A stretch of 64,000 nucleotides of DNA, taken from positions 62,001-126,000 of the forward strand of contig NZ_JARESE010000050.1 in the NCBI RefSeq assembly GCF_029076845.1, read 5' to 3'. A program made the position numbers and the translations under genes. Of the stretch, positions 16,204 through 24,889 are shown in pieces (within the stretch, counting starts at the first letter, position 1; every line of letters begins with the position of its first letter). The DNA is from Novosphingobium album (ex Liu et al. 2023). Lineage in GTDB: Bacteria; Pseudomonadota; Alphaproteobacteria; Sphingomonadales; Sphingomonadaceae. The notes under the pieces are model-generated. The model did not search any database, was not told the DNA's origin, and saw only the letters and a program-made list of their open reading frames with translations.

Positions 16204-16216
16204 TCTGAATTTCAGA
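16204..16216. promoter_or_regulatory. Candidate LysR-box palindrome
   Basis: TCTGAATTTCAGA is a perfect 13-nt inverted repeat of the T-N11-A form that LysR-type regulators bind. It lies 29 nt upstream of the LysR start and 76 nt from the divergent SDR start. The function is inferred from form and position. Confidence 0.5.
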
Positions 16217-16244
16217 AGTGCATGAAAATCATGGATAGGCGGGC

Positions 16245-17138
16245 ATGGACAACCGCTTCGGCGATATCGAGATTTTCCTGTCGGTCGCGCGCGCGGGCAG
16301 CTTCGCCGCCGCCGCCAAGGCGTTGCGGCTCACGCCCTCGGCGGTCAGCCGCGCCATCGGGCGGCTGGAACGCCGGCTGGGCGTGGTGCTGCTGCGCCGC
16401 ACGACGCGCGCGCTGGCGCTGACCGCCGAGGGCGAGGTCTATCGTGAGCGCATGTCGGCGCTGCTGGCCGATGTCGAGGACGTCGAGGCGGGGCTGGGCG
16501 CCGACCGCGAAGGGCCGCGCGGGCGGTTGCGGATCAATGCCTCGGTCCCGTTCGGAACGCATTTCCTGCTGCCGATCCTGCCGCGCTTCACGGCCCGTTA
16601 TCCCGACGTGACGCTGGAATTGACCTTGTCCGACACGGTGATCGACGTGATCGAGGAACGGGCCGATATCGCCATCCGCATCGGCCCGCTGCGCGACACG
16701 CGCTTGCGGGCCAAGAAGCTGGGGCACAGCGCCATGGTCGTGGTGGCCAGCCCGGCCTATCTGGCCGCGCGGGGCACGCCGCGCCTTCCCGCCGAACTGG
16801 ACCGGCACGATTGCCTGCGCTTCAGCTTCCGCCGGGCGATCGACAACTGGCCGTTCCGCGAAGGCGCCGCGATTGTTCATCGCCCGGTCGCGGGGCCGTT
16901 CCTGGGCAATTCGGGCGAAGTGGTGCGCCTTATGGCGCTGGCGGGCGGCGGCATCGCGCGGCTGGCGCGCATCCATGTCGCCGCCGATCTCGCGGCCGGC
17001 GCGCTGGTCGAGATCCTGGCCGATTGCAATCCTGGCGATGGCGAGAACATCCACGCGCTCTATTCGCCGCAGGACCGGCTGGCCGCGCGCGTGCGCGCCT
17101 TCCTCGATTTTCTCGACGGCAATCTGCACCTGCCGTGA
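16245..17138 (+). CDS. LysR-family transcriptional regulator
   Basis: A 297-residue LysR regulator. The N-terminal HTH is complete: DIEIFLSVARAGSFAAAAKA, then LTPSAVSRAIGRLERRLGV. The remainder is the two-lobed effector domain (for example RGRLRINASVPFGTHFLLPI). It falls in the large CrgA/DmlR-like group typified by the RLRI(N/S) start of the effector domain. The divergent SDR gene is the probable target. The inducer cannot be read from the sequence. The ATG at 16245 follows a GGCGGGC purine-rich stretch rather than a strong Shine-Dalgarno. Confidence 0.92.
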   Translation: MDNRFGDIEIFLSVARAGSFAAAAKALRLTPSAVSRAIGRLERRLGVVLLRRTTRALALTAEGEVYRERMSALLADVEDVEAGLGADREGPRGRLRINASVPFGTHFLLPILPRFTARYPDVTLELTLSDTVIDVIEERADIAIRIGPLRDTRLRAKKLGHSAMVVVASPAYLAARGTPRLPAELDRHDCLRFSFRRAIDNWPFREGAAIVHRPVAGPFLGNSGEVVRLMALAGGGIARLARIHVAADLAAGALVEILADCNPGDGENIHALYSPQDRLAARVRAFLDFLDGNLHLP

Positions 17139-17195
17139 AGGCGGCTGGGCCGCCCGCCTGCTTCGCACCGGCGATTTTGGGGGGAGATTCTCGGG

Positions 17196-17230
17196 GAGGC
17201 GGGGCCGGGAGACTGGTTCGGCCCCGCCTC
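17196..17230 (+). terminator. Hairpin after the LysR gene
   Basis: A perfect 12-bp stem (GAGGCGGGGCCG / CGGCCCCGCCTC) with an 11-nt loop, 58 nt after the LysR stop. The rest of the 17139-17427 spacer shows no gene; it is less GC-rich around 17240-17310, and I could not identify a motif there. Confidence 0.65.
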
Positions 17231-17427
17231 TGTCGAGACTACTTGGGGGTACGACCAGAGATAAGCATGTCCCGTGCCATATGCAACAAAGCCTCTGAAT
17301 TACGTGGATTTCCATCTCCGCCGTCCGTGCTCTGGCCGCCCCGGTGTAAAGCGCACCGACATCCTCCGACGGATCATGCCTATGGTTTTTCCCTTGCCTG
17401 CGGCCAGGCCGCGCGCGACACAGCCGC

Positions 17428-18219
17428 ATGAGCGATTATCCCCCCCACGGCCCGATGCCCGCCGATGGGCCGAAAGTGGTTCCGGCCGCGACTGTCGTCA
17501 TCTTCCGCCGGAGCCGTGATGGCGGGCCGCCCGAACTGCTGATGGTGCAGCGCGCCGAGGAAATGCGCTTTGCCGGCGGCGCGGCGGTGTTTCCCGGCGG
17601 CCGGGTCGATCCGGCCGACCGTGAACTGGCGGCGCGGATACTGCCCGATGAAGACCCCGAAGTGGCCGCCGCGCGCATTGCCGGGATTCGCGAGACGCTT
17701 GAGGAAACCGGGCTGATGATCGCCACGTCCGCGCCGGTTTCCGCGCAAGACGCGGCGGCGGCGCGAGCCATGCTGCTGGAAGTGGGCGCGCTGGCCCCGG
17801 TGCTGGATCGCTTCGGCTGGGATCTCGATCCCCGGCGGCTGGTACTGTTCGCGCATTGGTGCCCGCCGCACGACAAGGCGTTCGACACGCGCTTCTTCGT
17901 CACGGACCTGGGCACCGGCGCGGTCGACGTCACGATCGATGCCACGGAAAACACGCGGCTGTTCTGGGCCAGTGCCGCGCGCGCGCTCGAACTGGCGGAC
18001 GCGGGCGAGATCAGCGTGATCTTCCCGACGCGCCGCAATCTCGACCGGCTGGCGCTGTTCGGCAGCTTCGACGAGGCGCTGGCGCAGATCGCCCGCCATC
18101 CGGTGCGGCGCATCCACGCCAATCCCGAGCCCCGTGATGGCGAGGACTGGCTGATGATCCCCGATGGGCACGGCTACCCGGTGCTCGGGCAGCCGATGCG
18201 CACGGTCAGGCGGGGCTGA
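17428..18219 (+). CDS. Nudix hydrolase (NUDT19-like, long form)
   Basis: A 263-residue Nudix-fold protein. These cleave nucleoside diphosphates linked to another group; eukaryotic relatives of the long type act on CoA derivatives. The Nudix box is split by an insertion: GG(R) in FPGGRVDPADRELAAR is separated from the catalytic half RETLEETGL by about 20 residues. That arrangement is characteristic of the NUDT7/NUDT19 type. The N-terminus (AATVVIFRRSRDGGPPELLM) is the first strand. The ATG at 17428 is adopted. Its 3' end overlaps the converging MFS gene by 14 nt. Confidence 0.85.
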   Translation: MSDYPPHGPMPADGPKVVPAATVVIFRRSRDGGPPELLMVQRAEEMRFAGGAAVFPGGRVDPADRELAARILPDEDPEVAAARIAGIRETLEETGLMIATSAPVSAQDAAAARAMLLEVGALAPVLDRFGWDLDPRRLVLFAHWCPPHDKAFDTRFFVTDLGTGAVDVTIDATENTRLFWASAARALELADAGEISVIFPTRRNLDRLALFGSFDEALAQIARHPVRRIHANPEPRDGEDWLMIPDGHGYPVLGQPMRTVRRG

Positions 18220-19450
18220 GCACTTCCGGCGTCCGCCGGGCGGCAAGCAGCGCGAGCACGACCGCAAGGCCCAGGAACGAGATCATGGCGAGGATCGGCA
18301 CGACATAGTCGCCATGCAGGCGCACCGCCGTGCCGGTGCCGATCACGCCGACGATCATCACCGGCAGCGAGGCGGTGGCGGCCAGGCCGAACGCGCGGCT
18401 GAAGCTGGCCTGGCCGAAGCAATCGGCCACGGCCTTGCTCAGCGCGGGAACCGTGCCGGCACCGTGCAGGCCGATCAGCCCGATCAGCACGACAAGGCCC
18501 GGATAAGGCAGCCCCAGCAGGAACATGGCCCAGAGCACGGCGCCATCGAACGCGATCAGCGCGATCGTCAGCACGCCGCCGATCCGGTCGGAAACCCAGC
18601 CGAACAGGACGAAGCCGGCGATGCCGACGAAGGACATGATCGATGCCAGCAAGGCGCCGTCGCCCCGGCTGAAGCCCCAGCTTTCGGCCATCGAGACCAG
18701 GTGCACGCCCAGCAGAACCGAGCTGGTGTTCGGCGCGGCCACCGCCAGCGCAAGCATCCAGAACCGGCTGCTCATGACCAGCTGGCCCACGCTCATGCCG
18801 CCGACCGGCACCTTGGGCTGGTCCTCGGCGGCGGGCTGGTCCACGTAGTTCGGCGGGTATTCCACGATCAGCAGCGCCGCCGGGATCAGGATGATCGCGG
18901 CGAAGGCAGCCAGCGCGAAGAAGGTCATCTGCAGGCCGTAGTGCTCGATCAGCCAGTTGGCCGCGACCGGCATGATCGCGATCACCACCGACATGTGCGC
19001 GATGCCGATGACAAGGCCGCGATTGCGGTTGAACCAGCGCGTGATCAGCGTGGGCGGCAGCACCGAGCCGCCGATCGCCATCGACGGGCCGAGGAACAGG
19101 CCATAGGCGATCAGGTAGAGCGGAAAGCTCGCGGTGAGGCCCATGATCAGCCAGCCGGCGGCCAGCGCGATCGCCGCGCCGAGCAGCAGCACCTTGAGCG
19201 AATAGCGCGCGGCCAGCACACCCGCGACCGAAGCCAGCACGGCCGAGCCGACGATCACCATCGGCGCGCCGATCGAGGCCAGTTCCAGGCTGACGTTGAG
19301 CCGTTCCATCATCGGCTTCAGCAGGACGCCGGTGGTGCCGAAGATGGAGCCGACGATCACGTTGTGGGCCAGGAAGGCGATGACGCCCATCCGCACCGAA
19401 AGCGGGTGGTTGGGGGCGTCGCCCGCGGAACTTGCGATTGGTGCTGCCAA
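18206..19450 (-). CDS. Major facilitator superfamily transporter
   Basis: A 414-residue transporter with about twelve membrane helices in two halves joined by a central loop (EYPPNYVDQPAAEDQPKVPV). Motif-A-like sequences are weak. The architecture and the GTTGVLLKPMMERL-type start resemble monocarboxylate/oxalate-formate-type carriers, but the substrate is unknown. The start is TTG at 19448-19450, with GGGAGAGAG upstream; the first ATG would remove the N-terminal tail only. It converges on the Nudix gene with a 14-nt overlap. No regulator is adjacent. Confidence 0.85.
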   Translation of the reverse strand: MAAPIASSAGDAPNHPLSVRMGVIAFLAHNVIVGSIFGTTGVLLKPMMERLNVSLELASIGAPMVIVGSAVLASVAGVLAARYSLKVLLLGAAIALAAGWLIMGLTASFPLYLIAYGLFLGPSMAIGGSVLPPTLITRWFNRNRGLVIGIAHMSVVIAIMPVAANWLIEHYGLQMTFFALAAFAAIILIPAALLIVEYPPNYVDQPAAEDQPKVPVGGMSVGQLVMSSRFWMLALAVAAPNTSSVLLGVHLVSMAESWGFSRGDGALLASIMSFVGIAGFVLFGWVSDRIGGVLTIALIAFDGAVLWAMFLLGLPYPGLVVLIGLIGLHGAGTVPALSKAVADCFGQASFSRAFGLAATASLPVMIVGVIGTGTAVRLHGDYVVPILAMISFLGLAVVLALLAARRTPEVLSPA

Positions 19451-19647
19451 GGCTTTCTCTCTCCCTCGACCGTTCAGGCGGCCGTATACATTGCCCGGTG
19501 AGTGATACTCACCGGCCGGGACTTGGCCAGCACTTTTTTGCGCGATGCGACCGGTTGCCGGCGGGCGGGAACCGCCGCCGTTTCCCTGGCCGCAGGATCA
19601 CCGCGCCGCGCGGGCCGGCCCGGAAACGAGACAGGCTTGTTTTTCGG

Positions 19648-19977
19648 TCAGCGCCGGGCGATGTCCACCGGCTCCCCCGCCGAATGGCGCAGGGCGATGT
19701 GATCGACGATGGGCTCGTAAAGCGGCTGGTCGAACTCGATGCCGGCCCGGTCGCCCGAGATCCAGCGCACCACGCCGGTCAGCCCCTCAAGCCCGGTGGG
19801 GCGGATCACCACCCGCGCGCCGACCCGCAGCAGCAGCGCGCGGGTCGCGATGCAGCAGCCTTCGCGCGAGATGTCGGATATCTCGCCCGAATCGCGCAGC
19901 CCGCTCTGGGTGCGGCATTGCGCGGCCAGGACGACCGGCTTGCGCTCCGCGCGGCGGGGACGGATTTCGCGAGACAT
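19648..19977 (-). CDS. PilZ-domain protein
   Basis: A 109-residue single PilZ domain, a c-di-GMP-binding module that alters motility, adhesion or polysaccharide export. The N-terminal arginine motif lies in RPRRAERKPVVLAAQCR, and the (D/N)xSxxG motif is present as DISREGCCI. Both are expected for ligand binding. There is no attached effector domain. It stands alone between an MFS gene and a repeat element. No GGDEF or EAL gene is in the window. Confidence 0.85.
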   Translation of the reverse strand: MSREIRPRRAERKPVVLAAQCRTQSGLRDSGEISDISREGCCIATRALLLRVGARVVIRPTGLEGLTGVVRWISGDRAGIEFDQPLYEPIVDHIALRHSAGEPVDIARR

Positions 19978-20016
19978 GGCGGGAGTATCGCCAAAAACAG
20001 TTAATTTGTTGTTTTT

Positions 20017-20153
20017 GAAACGCGCCTATCGGTGCGTTGCGGCACCAGCCCGCTCCCCCACCCGGCCTCCCATCGGAATGATACGCTCTGGGAGGCCGGG
20101 TGGGGGAGCGGGCTGGTGCCGCCAGGAAATGCGCTCTTCCGCGCATTTCCCAG
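20017..20153. repeat. Two inverted copies of the dispersed repeat forming a 34-bp perfect hairpin
   Basis: Copy B1 (20017-20072, plus orientation) and copy B2 (20089-20153, minus orientation) face each other around a 16-nt loop (20073-20088). Arms 20039-20072 and 20089-20122 are perfectly complementary over 34 bp. Each copy also has its own small hairpin further out: AACGCGCC...GGTGCGTT in B1 and AAATGCGC...GCGCATTT in B2. The element lies between the PilZ start and the 3' end of the sulfotransferase gene. It could end the sulfotransferase transcript, but the repeated copies elsewhere mark it as a repeat family. Confidence 0.85.
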
Positions 20154-20170
20154 CAAACTCGCTGGCGGCG

Positions 20171-21778
20171 TCAGGGCGCGATGCCATAGGCGGCCAGCGC
20201 GGCGATCGCGCGTCGCGCGCCGGCTTCGTAGCGCCGCCAGCGGCCGATCGAACTGGCATAGATCGGGCGCCGCACCTGCACCGAGCTGGCCGTGGCCACG
20301 GGCGCGGCGTTGCGGTGGAAATCGAGGCAGGCCGCGTCCCACTCCAGCCCGGCGAAAGCGACCAGCGCGCGCGCCTCGCCTTCCAGGTCGGCGACGATAT
20401 CCTCATAGCGCTGGCAGCGGAAGCGATCGGCCGGAAGCGTGCGCGCGCAGGCATCGGCCAGCCGCTCGAACCCCGCGACGAAGTGGGCGCAATCCTCGAA
20501 ATCGCAGGCATAGCCGTAATAGCTGAAGCCGGTGGCGAAGAGCTGGCGGAAATTGCTGAACAGCGCGTCGAATGGCGAGCGGCGCAGGCAGATCACTTTC
20601 GCGCCGGGCAGCGCGCGCAGGATCAGCGGCGCGAAGAACAGGTTGAACGGCATCTTGTCGATCACGCGGGCGCAGTCCTCCCCGGCGATCGAGCGGGCAC
20701 GGGCGAGGTATTCGCCCTCGATCCCCGTCAGATCGGCCGCCGCCGCGCCGGCGGCGATCGTCGCGGGATCGAGCACATAAGGCCCCGGCGTGCCCAGCCG
20801 GCGCTTGAGCAGCACGGCGAAGTCCGAAAGCTCGCCCGCCGAACGCACGGCCGGATGGGCCGAGAGGATGCGTTCGACCAGCGTGGTGCCGGTGCGCGGC
20901 AGGCCGACGATGAACAGCGGCGCGGGATCGCCATCGGCCGCCGGGATGGGCGCGCGCAAGCTGGCCTCGGCCGTGCGGAACAGGCGATCGCTCTGCGCGC
21001 GATCATAATGCACGGCCCCGCGCCGCGCGGCTTTGGCCCGTTCGAGCCAGTCCAGCGCTTCGTCCCAGCGGCCCAGGTCCTCCAGCAGCTTGGCAATGGC
21101 GTGGCCGAAGGCGAGCCGCGCCTCGGGCTGCATCGCCCGTTCGAAGCGTTCCGCCAGGCCGGGCAGGAGCGCGTCGTCCCCCTGCCGGTCAAGCTGGACC
21201 AGCGCCAGCCAGCCCTGCGCGTGATCGGGATGCGCGGCGACAAGCGCGGCGAAGCCCGCGCGCGCGGCGGCCAGATCGCCGGAGAACTGGCGCGCGATGG
21301 CCAGGTTGTAGCAGGTCTGCGCGTCATCCGGCGCGGCGGCGGCAGCGCGCTCGAAGAACGGCACCGCCTCGGCATGAAGGCCGGTGCGCGCGAACAGGAC
21401 GCCCAGCTCCCCCGCGATCGCCGGGTGATCGACGCCGGCCAGCGCGGCCGCGCGCGCCGCGCTTCGCGCCGCCGCCGTGTCGCTGGCCTTGAGCGCGAGC
21501 CGGCCGGCGATGACCTGCCGCCAGCCCTCGGCGCCGCCGACTTGCCCGGCCAGATCGGCCAGCTCGCGCGCCCTGACCAGATTGTCATGCTCCAGCGCGA
21601 TGGCGGCCAGGACCAGCAGCAATCGCGCATCGGGCTGGCGCGCGGCGCGCAGCCCCGCTTGCGCGCTGGCGAAAGCCTCGCGGTAATGGCCGGCGAAAAG
21701 TTGCAAAATTGCGACAGCGGCGGTCAATTCAGCAAATCCCGCATGGGTGCGCCTTTCAAAGCCGATCCGATATGGCAT
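20171..21778 (-). CDS. TPR-sulfotransferase
   Basis: A 535-residue protein with two parts. The N-terminal half is a set of tetratricopeptide-like helical repeats (for example AVPFFERAAAAAPDDAQTCY). The C-terminal half is a PAPS-dependent sulfotransferase. The 5'-phosphosulfate loop is FIVGLPRTGTTLVERILSAH around residue 280, and the 3'-phosphate-binding strand-helix is VICLRRSPFDALFSNFRQLF. The acceptor is unknown. The ATG at 21776-21778 (MPYRIGF) is adopted; another ATG 12 nt upstream is possible. The gene is divergent from a TonB-dependent receptor only 62 nt away, a pairing I recall as frequent in sphingomonads. Confidence 0.88.
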   Translation of the reverse strand: MPYRIGFERRTHAGFAELTAAVAILQLFAGHYREAFASAQAGLRAARQPDARLLLVLAAIALEHDNLVRARELADLAGQVGGAEGWRQVIAGRLALKASDTAAARSAARAAALAGVDHPAIAGELGVLFARTGLHAEAVPFFERAAAAAPDDAQTCYNLAIARQFSGDLAAARAGFAALVAAHPDHAQGWLALVQLDRQGDDALLPGLAERFERAMQPEARLAFGHAIAKLLEDLGRWDEALDWLERAKAARRGAVHYDRAQSDRLFRTAEASLRAPIPAADGDPAPLFIVGLPRTGTTLVERILSAHPAVRSAGELSDFAVLLKRRLGTPGPYVLDPATIAAGAAAADLTGIEGEYLARARSIAGEDCARVIDKMPFNLFFAPLILRALPGAKVICLRRSPFDALFSNFRQLFATGFSYYGYACDFEDCAHFVAGFERLADACARTLPADRFRCQRYEDIVADLEGEARALVAFAGLEWDAACLDFHRNAAPVATASSVQVRRPIYASSIGRWRRYEAGARRAIAALAAYGIAP

Positions 21779-21840
21779 GTTGCGCCGCACAACGGCACTT
21801 CTTCGATTGGGACCACACTAACAGCACAGGGGTTCTATCC

Positions 21841-24285
21841 ATGCACTTTCCGCGAATGCTGCGCGTTTCCTTGCTTGCCGGCTCCATGCTGGCACCAGTG
21901 ATGGCCCATGCGCAAGATGCCGCCGACGCCGGCTATGATGACGAGGCCATCGTCGTCACCGCAACGCGGCGAGCCAGCACGGTGCAGGATGTCCCGATCA
22001 ATATCAGCGCGGTGACGGCCAGCCAGCTTGAGGAGCAGCGCACGCAGGACCTGGGCGAGATCGCGCGAACAGTGCCGGGCGTCTACATCGTCGATGCCGG
22101 CCAGCGGCAAGGCAACAACATCGTGTTTCGCGGCCTCAACGCCGATCCGCTGGGTTCCAACGATGGTGACAATTCGGGCGGCGGCACGGTGGCCATCTAC
22201 CTTGGCGAAATCCCGCTCTATGTCGATCTGCGCGCCAACGACCTGGAACGCGTCGAATTCCTGATCGGCCCGCAAGGCACGCTGTATGGCGCGGGCACGC
22301 TGGGCGGCGCGATCCGCTATATTCCCAAGCGGCCGCAGTTCGATGCGGTCAGCGGCGAAGTGCGCACCGATCTTTATGCCTACAACCACGGCGACGGGAT
22401 CAGCACCGACACCGGCATGACGATCAATTTCCCGATCGCCAGCAATCTCGCCTTCCGGGCCTCGCTCGATTACCTCAACGATCAGGGCTTCATCGATTAT
22501 CCCTTCGTCGTCACCGCGATCGGCCAGGTCAATCCCAACGACTTTGCCGGCTCGGGCAATCTCAAGCGCTTCAAGGACGTCAACTGGGTCGATACCGTCT
22601 CGGGCCGCGCGGCGCTGCGCTGGAAGCCGATCGACGCGCTCGATGTCAACCTGACGTACTATTATCAGGACCAGCGCACGGGCGGGCGCCAGATCTCGGG
22701 CTACCGGCTGGGCCAGACGCCGCTGCTGGACAGCAATGGCGATTACCAGTCGTTCCCGGTGCCGATCGGCAAGTACGACAGCCCGCTGCGCGTGCTGGAG
22801 CCCAACCAGCGCAAGAACCAGCTTGTCGCGCTGGAAATGGTGGCCGATCTCGATTTCGCCGACCTCACGTCGGCAACCGGCTATTCGCGCTTCGACGACA
22901 AGGGCAACCGCGACCAGACCGACCTGCTGATCACGCTGGAATACAGCTATGAAGCCTTCCCCAACTTCACTTCGCGCACGCTGGAGCAGGGCAAGGAAGA
23001 GACCTTCACGCAGGAGCTGCGCCTGGTCAGCAAGACGCCGGGGCCGCTGAGCTGGATTCTGGGCGGCTTTTACAACCACCAGAAGTCCAACAGCTTCTCG
23101 AAGGAATTCACGCCCTTCCTCGATACCTATTACGGCACGGTCTACCCGGAGAACCTCGAATACTATCAGGTGAGCAAGGGCAAGCTTGAGGAAAAGGCTG
23201 TCTATGGCGAGCTGAGCTACAAGATCACGCCGCAATGGCAAGTCACCGCCGGCGGGCGCTATTACTGGTATGATTTCGTCACCGAATCCGCTTTCGACCT
23301 GCCGCTGTTCGAAGTCGCCTTCAATGGCCGCGAGCCGGGCACTTACGTGCTCGATTTCGAGAAGGGCGGGCAGAAGGACAAGGGCTTCCTGTGGAAGCTC
23401 AACACGTCATACGATGTCACGCCCGACGCGATGGTCTATGCCACGGTCAGCAAGGGCTACCGCATCGGCAATTCCAACGGCATCGCCGCCTGCCCGCCCG
23501 ATTTCGATCCCACCGATCCCAGCAATGGCCAGACGCTCTGCGCGCTGCCGCACGAGTTCCAGTACGGGCCGGACGAGACGACCAATTACGAGATCGGCTT
23601 CAAGACGCAGTGGCTCAACCGCCGGCTGACGATCAACGGCGCGGCCTATTACATCGATTGGTCCAACCCGCAGCTTTCCTCCGCCACGCAGGCGGGCAAC
23701 CTGCCGATCATCATCAATGGCGGCGGCGCGGAATCGAAAGGTTTCGAGCTGTCCTTCGCGTTCCAGGCGACGCGCGCGTTCAGCATCCGCGGCAATTATT
23801 CCTACACCGATCCCAAGCTGACCGCCGATACGCCCAACCTCATCCGCTATTCGGTCGGCCCCGGCTTTCCCAGCCTGTACGAAGATGGCCTGAAGGGCGA
23901 TCGCCTGCCCGGCAGCCCCCGGCATTCGGGCAGCCTGTTCATCGATTACAAGCGCGAAGTCGCCCCGGATACCGAGCTGGGCTTTTCCTACAAGCTGTCG
24001 GCCCAGTCGAACGTGCTCACGCGCACGGGCGGACGCGGCGGCGGCGTCACGTTGCCGGGCTTCAGCATCCACGGCGCGGCGATCACGCTGAACTACAAGG
24101 GCCTGAGCGTGCAGGGCTATGTCGACAACATCTTCGACAAGTTCGCGGAGGTCGGCGTTCGTGGCACGCCCGATTCCGCACAAGTGGTGTTCAATGAAAA
24201 CGGCGATCCGGTCTATGTGCGCAGCTACGGCACTTATCCGATCGCGCCGCGCGTGATCGGCCTGCGCTCGACCCTGTCGTTCTGA
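21841..24285 (+). CDS. TonB-dependent outer-membrane receptor
   Basis: An 814-residue receptor that imports a large or scarce substrate across the outer membrane using TonB energy. Features in order: signal peptide (MLRVSLLAGSMLAPVMAHA), TonB box (DDEAIVVTATRR), plug domain (DVPINISAVTASQLEEQRTQ ... VEFLIGPQGTLYGAGTLGGA), a 22-strand barrel rich in aromatic residues, and a C-terminal Phe (GLRSTLSF). Ligand identity is not evident; the plug resembles the sphingomonad receptors often grouped with iron complex or plant-compound uptake. The ATG at 21841 is used. It is divergent from the sulfotransferase gene. TonB is encoded at 47713-48393. Confidence 0.94.
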   Translation: MHFPRMLRVSLLAGSMLAPVMAHAQDAADAGYDDEAIVVTATRRASTVQDVPINISAVTASQLEEQRTQDLGEIARTVPGVYIVDAGQRQGNNIVFRGLNADPLGSNDGDNSGGGTVAIYLGEIPLYVDLRANDLERVEFLIGPQGTLYGAGTLGGAIRYIPKRPQFDAVSGEVRTDLYAYNHGDGISTDTGMTINFPIASNLAFRASLDYLNDQGFIDYPFVVTAIGQVNPNDFAGSGNLKRFKDVNWVDTVSGRAALRWKPIDALDVNLTYYYQDQRTGGRQISGYRLGQTPLLDSNGDYQSFPVPIGKYDSPLRVLEPNQRKNQLVALEMVADLDFADLTSATGYSRFDDKGNRDQTDLLITLEYSYEAFPNFTSRTLEQGKEETFTQELRLVSKTPGPLSWILGGFYNHQKSNSFSKEFTPFLDTYYGTVYPENLEYYQVSKGKLEEKAVYGELSYKITPQWQVTAGGRYYWYDFVTESAFDLPLFEVAFNGREPGTYVLDFEKGGQKDKGFLWKLNTSYDVTPDAMVYATVSKGYRIGNSNGIAACPPDFDPTDPSNGQTLCALPHEFQYGPDETTNYEIGFKTQWLNRRLTINGAAYYIDWSNPQLSSATQAGNLPIIINGGGAESKGFELSFAFQATRAFSIRGNYSYTDPKLTADTPNLIRYSVGPGFPSLYEDGLKGDRLPGSPRHSGSLFIDYKREVAPDTELGFSYKLSAQSNVLTRTGGRGGGVTLPGFSIHGAAITLNYKGLSVQGYVDNIFDKFAEVGVRGTPDSAQVVFNENGDPVYVRSYGTYPIAPRVIGLRSTLSF

Positions 24286-24332
24286 GGGGGCGCGGGCCGG
24301 CGCCGTTTCCGCCCATCCGATCCGGGTTCTAA

Positions 24333-24374
24333 CCGATGGGGCCGGCGTGCCCGAAGGCGTGCCGGCCCCATCGG
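24333..24374 (+). terminator. Hairpin after the TonB-dependent receptor
   Basis: A perfect 14-bp stem (CCGATGGGGCCGGC / GCCGGCCCCATCGG) with a 14-nt loop, 48 nt after the receptor stop and ahead of the converging winged-helix gene. There is no T-run. Confidence 0.7.
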
Positions 24375-24405
24375 ACCCTTGCTGGTGCGACCCGGAAGGG
24401 CAAGG

Positions 24406-24786
24406 TCAGGCGGCGCGGCGCGGATAGTCCGGCAGCAGCGATCCGAAATAGTCGGCCATGGTCGAAACGCCGCGCCCGGTCAGCGCGACCACGTCGTGCG
24501 CGGGATTGGCGATGTCGGTATCGCGCCGCACCAGCGCGTGGCCGATCAGCCGGTCGAGGCAGGCCAGCGCCTCGGCATGTGGCCGGCGCGTGGCGATGCA
24601 GGCGGAAGTCACGCTCACTTCGCGGCCATCGCGCGCGGCGATGAACAGTTCGAGCAGCATGTCCCACATCGGCTCGCCGAAGATGTCGCTTTCGCGGAAG
24701 AAAGCGTAACGGGCGCGCCGGTCACGCGCGAAGCGACGGGCCAGCCAGTCGATCTGCGCATCGCCAGTGGCGGAGCGGGTATCCAT
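24406..24786 (-). CDS. Winged-helix (MarR-like) DNA-binding protein
   Basis: A 126-residue protein. The block GEPMWDMLLELFIAARDGRE, then VSVTSACIATRRPHAEALAC, then LDRLIGHALVRRDTDIANPA is a winged helix related to MarR and to a family very common in sphingomonads, where the conserved signature is a FADPAWDMLLDL-like segment followed by vs.sslCiAa. The C-terminal ALTGRGVSTMADYF ends the wing. Target genes are unknown. The start ATG at 24784-24786 is preferred over longer frames. It lies downstream of, and probably with, the LuxR gene (103-nt gap). Confidence 0.75.
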   Translation of the reverse strand: MDTRSATGDAQIDWLARRFARDRRARYAFFRESDIFGEPMWDMLLELFIAARDGREVSVTSACIATRRPHAEALACLDRLIGHALVRRDTDIANPAHDVVALTGRGVSTMADYFGSLLPDYPRRAA

Positions 24787-24889
24787 GGACGAAACTTTCT
24801 GAATCGGGGCTGGTGCGGGGGGCACGCTTGCGTGCGGCCTCATAGAGCGCCTGGCCGCGCGAATAAGTCCCGCGTTTGGGGGACACGCG

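Noticed and set aside
17139..17427. A structured RNA or riboswitch in the spacer before the Nudix gene
   Set aside because: Only the hairpin at 17196-17230 was found; no conserved aptamer pattern was recognisable.
18164..19501. Plus-strand frame of 445 codons opposite the MFS gene
   Set aside because: His/Asp/Gln/Arg-rich product, typical of an antisense frame to a membrane protein gene.
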